Source: Amblyomma americanum (Eukaryota; Arthropoda; Arachnida; Ixodida; Ixodidae). Taken from it: a stretch of DNA of 64,000 nt. The DNA lies in assembly GCF_052857255.1 (NCBI RefSeq), contig NC_135505.1, forward strand, positions 57,779,368-57,843,367. Reading direction: 5' to 3'. The position numbers and the translations under genes are program-made. The notes below the pieces were generated by a model, which was not told the DNA's origin, made no database searches, and worked only from the letters and a program-made list of their open reading frames with translations. Shown here in pieces: positions 56,715-64,000 of the stretch; the first letter of the stretch is position 1, and each line of letters starts with the position of its first letter.

Positions 56715-57857
56715 GCAATATAATTATTTGCGCGCTCTAAAAAATAAAACAAAATATCGTGACGAATTTTATCAATGCTCTTCGCAAGACGTTTAAATAA
56801 TAGCGACGTCCTGTTCTTCTTTAATTGGTGCTTATCATTGCTGCTGCCTAAATTATTCGTCCTCGTCATGATCCTTCATCCCTTCGTCGGCGCTTCCAAA
56901 TCGAAGCCGACAGACATGCTGCGCACATCCTCTTGCAATTCAGCCGGATGAGTGAAGAGGTTATAAGGCTCGTCTCAGACGCCAATGACGGATTTATGCG
57001 GAAGCCACAGACAGCCCGAATAGGCGTTAAGGCTGGAAAAGACCAGCACGTGAACTATCAAATGCAGAGAGCGAATCTGAGTCTCCTGACCTATGAAAAA
57101 GCAACCTAGAGGTCGAATAGAATCCTCTCGTGACGGGGGCTCTTGAAGCGTCGGAAGAGGACAGGAGAACAGTGCTCTTAAGAAAAGAAGCGTGTTGAGT
57201 ATACGCCTTATCCTGTAGACAAGCGACTAAGCTGACAGCCTAACGCCCCGCAAACATGCTATAATGGGCTACATCGTTATCGCATTGAATGCCGCGATTT
57301 AGCCTACTTTTGACTAAACTTTTTCCTGGTTTTTTCAGCGCTTTCTTCTTAACCTAACCTTCTCGATAAGTTGTGTTGTCCCAAAATTGGTTCTCAATGG
57401 TTCACTATACAAAATCTTGTCATTTGTGTACGGTCAGCTTCACGGCTTAGTCAAGTCTGGTTTCTCATTTTTTGGCCCTTAATACCAGCGTTGCAATACA
57501 TATTCCAAACAAGTCGCCAATAAATACCGACTTTTCTTCTTGACCCAATTTCTGATCGCCATTTTCTGATGCTGTTATTCTGTAGACTTTGAACGACGTA
57601 TATGATGTGCAAATAATTTCTGAATTATTGCGAACATATTTTTACATGCTTTTACGCTGCCAGCATGAAGACAGATTTTGCAAAAATCAAGTGCTTGTCC
57701 TGTTTACGAAAAGCTATGTACAAGAGCTTGCTTAATTTTCCATATTTAACCTATGTTTTGAATAATGGTATAAAAGTGGTGATTCTCAATCCCTATTTTT
57801 CTCAAATCAGCTTAGAGCAGAAACCGGACATCAATGTAATTCTATGGCAGACTATGC
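56715..57857. other. Nothing certain; weak PLE-like terminus
   Basis: TTGAGTATACGCCTTATCCTG at about 57197 resembles the PLE terminus at 53.1 kb (TTGGAGTATAGCGCCTGTCC), but no element is attached. No Kunitz-like or other exon completing the 58.2-kb gene was found. Confidence 0.3.
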
Positions 57858-58053
57858 TTAAAAATGATTAAAGAAAAGAGATTTGTATGGGATAGAAAAA
57901 AGTTGCAATCTTTTAGTTTTCAAACCAGCATGAGTTTTTTGAAAATCCAAAACTAGTTCTTTGTTTACGTACCATTTATCATTCTTCGCGATATCTGGAG
58001 AATACATGCGAGTACAGCGAGAATTCTCTTTCAGTGAAACACACAAACCGAAG
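57858..58053 (-). CDS. Candidate second exon of the secreted-peptide gene
   Basis: After the AG at 58055-58054 the sequence reads, in the phase left by exon 1 (GA plus C gives Asp), FGLCVSLKENSRCTRMYSPD then KNDKWYVNKE. Two Cys are separated by eight residues and followed by W-Y-x-N, faintly like the start of a Kunitz domain (C-x8-C, then Y/W-Y-x-N), but the second Cys to W-Y spacing is too long and no further Cys follows before the stop. A possible donor GTACGT lies at 57973, so the exon may end there. The implied intron is 179 bp; the acceptor pyrimidine tract (TTCTCTATGAG) is mediocre. Confidence 0.3.
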
Positions 58054-58232
58054 CTCATAGAGAACTTGTTATAGTTTTATCACATTTGTTGCCATATGCT
58101 CAAAAATGTTTACTTGCTACATAGTGATCTTCTTCCATCTAGATATAATAGCTCTTACATTCTGCTTTCTGAGTTTATATTAAAAGCAAAATACAGGGTT
58201 TCCAGAAAATCACAGAAAATCGCTACACTTAC

Positions 58233-58288
58233 TCAGACACGATGCAGAGAACTCCCAGTATGAGCAGAGAGATCAAAACGGCCTTCAT
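58233..58288 (-). CDS. Signal-peptide exon of a small secreted protein (exon 1)
   Basis: The minus strand from ATG at 58288 encodes MKAVLISLLILGVLCIVS and then GA, ending at 58233 directly before GTAAGTG, a consensus splice donor. A basic residue, a 13-residue hydrophobic core and small residues before the junction make a textbook signal peptide. Upstream is a TATA box at a suitable distance (58363-58372). Tick salivary genes for Kunitz inhibitors, defensins and similar peptides have this layout: a tiny first exon with the signal peptide, then an intron. The product is unknown because later exons are uncertain. It is the strongest candidate for a functional host gene here. Confidence 0.55.
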
Positions 58289-58362
58289 CTTAACGTTTGG
58301 ATAAGCGATTCGAACAGTGCGACCTCGTAGGCTCTTCTGCCTCGCCGTTTAGCTTCGTTGGG

Positions 58363-58372
58363 GTTTTTATGC
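58363..58372 (-). promoter_or_regulatory. TATA box of the secreted-peptide gene
   Basis: GCATAAAAAC on minus, about 75 bp upstream of the ATG at 58288. Transcription starting 25-30 bp downstream (about 58335-58340, within GGCGAGGCAGAAGAGCC) would leave a 5' UTR of about 50 bases, which is typical. Confidence 0.5.
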
Positions 58373-59452
58373 GGTCTTGACAGCATTTCTCAGCTAAAAC
58401 ACTTTTTTTCATTGTGTTGTAATTTCAGACTTTTAAGGATTAAAAAATTGTTTGACATCCTTTAATAAATGCATCACAGTATCTTAATAAATATCACATC
58501 AATTTAATAACCTACTTCATGATCAACCCACAGTTTCAATACATCACTATAGTGCATACAATGTGTTGATATGCCGGATTGTTAGCCTCATAGAGAGTAA
58601 AAAACAAAAATAAAGCTAACAAACGATCAGTATTATAATTTTTATGCGCTCTTTAAAGGCCGCTGGTTGTCACGCACCATTCTTTATTGCACAATATAGC
58701 CGCACATGTTAAAATTATAATGGCCTAGTAATGTGTCGTTTCTTGAGCAGGCCTGAGAAAAAACACGTCGTGCGATCTGGAAGCTTATCTCAGCATTCGA
58801 TGCTGCATAATAATCGATAATGCATTATACAAGACAACCGGTTTCCGCAGGGGTGAATACATACAAAATAATGCAAACAATGGTTTGTAGCTTGCAGTGC
58901 TACATCAGATATGTGTGCGTGCGACCGTGTTTCAAGGCGTTATCAAATAAAGATCTTATAAGGAGCCCCAAGTGAATTTTTTTCAAATTATGTTTTATAT
59001 CATGAGCAAAGATTTTGACGAAAAGGAATGAACCTTTCCATTAAATTCTGTAGTTTTGTTGGACAAAAATTTTGCACCACTCACGGTAGCAAACGTAGAT
59101 TGTGCAATTTCGCAAAAGTGCTAGTTTTGATCAGCTTTGAACAAAATAAACTTCTATCGTTTGTTGACTTTGTTTTCAGTTATTTTGTGCAAAGAAGTAC
59201 GAAAAATTTTTTTCGCTGTTGGAATTAAGTAGCAAAGAAATCTGAAACGTCATTTAAAAAGTTTGCAATCAAAACAGGGCGGTTTTCAGGGAGGTAATGG
59301 GTAGAGAACTGTTAGGAATATGGCGTCAAACTTCTCATCAGCATAAACGGCTCCTTTCTAGTGCTGTGAATAAAATTAGAAATGCTAGGCGCATAGGGTT
59401 ATTTTTAGTTGCGTGCTGATACCATCTCAAATTAAATATTTCTTTTACATTC

Positions 59453-59456
<4 letters not shown>
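58373..59456. other. No feature beyond the presumed upstream region
   Basis: AT-rich; no domain or repeat identified. It would include the distal promoter of the minus-strand gene. Confidence 0.4.
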
Positions 59457-61200
<1,744 letters not shown>

Positions 61201-62679
61201 TCAGCTTCCTTTTAAGTGGGTTATATTATTCTCCAAATAGCATTATTGTATAATGCGGACCACATGTCCTTGGATTACAATTACTGGATGTTGTGCGTGT
61301 ACAAAGCAAGGGTGATGAATTTCAAGTTCGAACTGTATGCTGTCATTTAGAATTTATTTAACATGTTTGGAAAGTATGATCAAATACTTTGTAAGCACGA
61401 TTATGAAGTTAGTCCCATATCCCTACATTAAAAACCCATATTATACATTCCATATTATACATGAAACATTATCAACTCCACTATTTTGCGCGTAGTCTCT
61501 GCGGCTCTCATTAATGCAAGCAGAAACAAGCATATTGTTTGGATAACCAGAATCATGTAATGATATTTTATGTGTATTTTTATGGTATTGTTTATTTATT
61601 TATTTTTTTTACTGTCGCTGTACGTTAATATTGTACCATCACTGACTCCCCATAAAAGTAATTGTTTATGCATTTTAAACCTGCAACACTCTCGAATCTG
61701 AATATCAGTACCTGGATCAGAAACGACACAATAGACTGGCCAACTAAGTTAGGACAACGCAGAATCCGGAAACGCTCCAGCAATATGAGTTATCCCGAAC
61801 GTGATAAAAAAAAAGCAGCGACGACAGACACGTACGAAGAAAGTAGACGTACAAGCGCTGAATAACAACTGAGGTTACTGAGGTTTTCACCACGTCCATG
61901 ATGCATCAACTCGCTCAGTTGTCGGTTCTTATAAGGTATCCCAGAATTTCGTCACACATGACTCTGACAGAGCGCATTAGCCTCTTAACGCTTGTGTTTC
62001 TTATGCATATAGTGCTAGATAGTCATGATTATTCTACATGCCAGAGACTCTTGACAAAATTGCAGAGGGCACTCACGAGTATTTACGTGCTGTGAATGCG
62101 AAAGCATGCGAGCGGAGAGTTCGCCTGTGCCGATAGCATACCACTCTAATGCAGTCGCCAGCGAAACTGATCTGCTCGCGCTGCCCGAATGGACGTTGAT
62201 CAACACAACGATACCCAAACCCAGCGCGAGAGGGCGGCAGTTTAGCACACGAGATTCTGTGCTTATTATGTACTCCGAATTATTCATTGCTCAAGTCTTT
62301 ATATCCCGCGCTTTCGCAGAAGTTTCACAACTTCTGTGTGGGATTAGTCTTTTAATCAATTAGACCCGAAAACCTTTTCCGGCCTATGAACACTGGCAGC
62401 CTTGATTTATTCCACTTCTGTGTTCGACGGATAGTTCCAGGTTTCTCGTTTTTCCTGGCAGTACACACCCAATAGTGCGTGCATGTTTGCCAGTCAGTCT
62501 GCTTCATTTTTCACCTATCCTCATGGTGTCTTGAAATCTTTCTGTTGTACCGTGTTTGTGGGAAAAAATGCATGAGGTGTTTTTGAATTTTTGTTTCTTA
62601 ATTATTCGTTTTTGCCCTGAGTTCTTATTTTCAATGTCGAGGGAACAGTTGTACAAGGATTTAATTTCTATGCTCTTCA
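61201..62679. other. Unassigned; PLE-like terminal motif at 61.82-61.87 kb
   Basis: On minus, ATTCAGCGCTTGTACGTCTA and CTTTCTTCGTACGTGTCTGT (61815-61870) resemble the terminal motif of the PLE group in layout (AGCGC then T/C-rich then GTGTC). No coding part. The remainder has no recognised feature. Confidence 0.3.
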
Positions 62680-62997
62680 GTGCGCCCATCTACAGCTGTG
62701 TGCATTTTGGTTTATTGGGATATGAAGTACTCAAGAGAGTGCGTAAAATACCCCTCTCGCCATGTACGAAGACATATTTCACCGCATCCTGTACGATATG
62801 TCAATGTGCTGGCATCTGCTGATGAATACACCGACATGTTCTTTCCAATTGGATTGCATCGCCTTTGGAAAACACGCACGATAAACGGACAATGTGAATC
62901 TGTAGTTTCTGCAAAAGACCACTTCTGTAAAATGATTGTTCATCTAAAAGAATGCATACAGGGACCGAGTTTGAATGGGAGCGGTACTTACACTTAA
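62680..62997 (+). CDS. Unidentified 105-codon frame, possible exon
   Basis: An uninterrupted plus frame from ATG (62680) to TAA with five Cys. Its second half (DEYTDMFFPIGLHRLWKTRT, NGQCESVVSAKDHFCKMIVH, LKECIQG) is protein-like: amphipathic with regularly spaced Cys (C-x10-C-x8-C). An AG (ATCTACAG, ending at about 62695) could be a splice acceptor inside the frame. No family recognised. Chance frames of this length do occur here, so confidence is low. Confidence 0.25.
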   Translation: MRPSTAVCILVYWDMKYSRECVKYPSRHVRRHISPHPVRYVNVLASADEYTDMFFPIGLHRLWKTRTINGQCESVVSAKDHFCKMIVHLKECIQGPSLNGSGTYT

Positions 62998-64000
62998 TGC
63001 TCTGCTTTTCATTGCCTATCTTTATCTAAACCGTATCAAAACCGTTTCGAAACCGTAAGCCTACCGTCGCTTGCCTCTCGCCGCTCTAGTTCTCGCCGCT
63101 GCTTTTTTTAAACAAATTTACTTCCAGAACACCCACGTGCGCAATGAACTAATGTCTAATCCGTCCTATTGTTTTGTCCATGTTCACCACTCTTACACAG
63201 TTGAAATTATTTCTTGTCGTACTGATTCCTGTTCCCTAAGATTTATTACACAAGTGTAATAGGATTGGAAGCACCTTCCCGGGCTTATCGCTGCGATTGA
63301 AGACCAAACACGTTTTAAAACGCACTAGATAACAAAGAATAATTAGGTGCCTAACAACTTGAATTTTTATTTTGTTCGTTTCTAGCTTTTCTTTAATCTG
63401 TTATCCATTTAGTCACTCTCCTTTCTAAAGAAACGGCCTTATGGATACTAGGAAATGAAATGAAAAAGTGATGTTCATGAAAAATTTATTTGTGTGGCAG
63501 CAGACGCTTCTTTCATGATAAAACGTCCAGATGTTGAAAATCTGCAGAGTTACAGAAAACACATGAATGCTGCATCGTACCCTAACGTTAAATCTAGGCT
63601 GAAGCTAAAAGCCACAAACGTTTGGCAACACAGGCGAAGCGTTCCACACGTTTGAAATAGGGGGAATGATCTAGAGACGCTGGCCGCAAGCGCGCTGCAC
63701 TTGAACCTACCCTCAAGTTCTTGGCAACATATTTCTCACAACCTGAATTAAAACACAATTTCTGTCCACTCACACGTGCAGCGGCTTTGAAAGCAAATGC
63801 AAAATCTGCAAAACCGCAATGTGGACGAGCTAGCGTCAAGCTTTCGCATTATACCGTGCGGTAACGCCAAATGCCAATTCAATCTAGTTTGGAGTGGTCT
63901 GCTTTGTTTTGTCCGAATTGTTTTTCTTTGTGATAAGCTCTCGACTGAGAAAGGCAAACGTAGAATAGCATTTTTGAAAAGCGAAAATTCTTCGTACAAA
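62998..64000. other. Nothing recognised
   Basis: Short frames only. The minus frames 63594-63839 and 63748-63999 have no domain. No repeat was assigned. Confidence 0.4.

Overview
This window is animal nuclear DNA, most probably from a hard tick (Ixodidae). It has no bacterial-style operons. It is densely packed with broken non-LTR, LTR and Penelope-like retrotransposon remains, a mariner relic, tRNA-headed SINEs and long microsatellites. The tick assignment is an inference: the tRNA-headed SINEs (complete copy at 56335-56703, relatives near 42, 43.1, 43.8 and 46 kb) look like the Ruka-type SINEs described from ticks, and several decayed retroelement proteins resemble what I know of tick repeats. 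No database search was possible.

Layout. 0-1 kb: minus-strand non-LTR (LINE) pieces. 1.1-6.4 kb: a decayed, almost full-length Ty3/gypsy element on the minus strand (gag, protease, RT, RNase H and integrase are all recognisable and all broken). 7.4-8.9 kb: plus-strand LINE relic. 10.2-10.75 kb: GC-rich promoter-like block. 11.0-13.6 kb: minus-strand LINE with a pentamer-repeat tail. 14.55-15.4 kb: a possible plus-strand LTR and primer-binding site. 15457-20423: a complete LTR element on the minus strand with two about 1.1-kb LTRs, near-match target-site duplications, gag zinc knuckles and protease-like sequence but no visible RT or integrase. 20.46-25.3 kb: near-complete decayed LINE (ORF1, EN, RT, RNase H). 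25.9-27.8 kb: plus-strand LINE with an RNase H domain. 28.7-36 kb: a plus-strand pile of LINE fragments of at least two families, a perfect 67-bp-arm palindrome beside a (TA)n tract, and a broken mariner transposase. 38.5-39.5 kb: inverted solo LTR of the 15-20 kb element. 40.7-53.2 kb: Penelope-like (PLE) relics, several in inverted arrangement, with SINEs and a duplicated segment. 51.4 kb: short TIR element (MITE). 56.3 kb: intact SINE. 58.2-58.4 kb: the best candidate for host coding sequence, a TATA box, 5' UTR and signal-peptide exon ending in a consensus splice donor on the minus strand. 59.5 kb: TA/GT microsatellites. 60-64 kb: mostly unassigned sequence.

Nothing here works together as a pathway. 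The biology is the layered history of mobile elements plus, probably, one small secreted-protein gene and possibly one or two further exons. Nearly all element ORFs carry stops and frameshifts, so most coding features are given as pseudogenes. Boundaries of decayed elements are approximate unless a terminal motif is cited.
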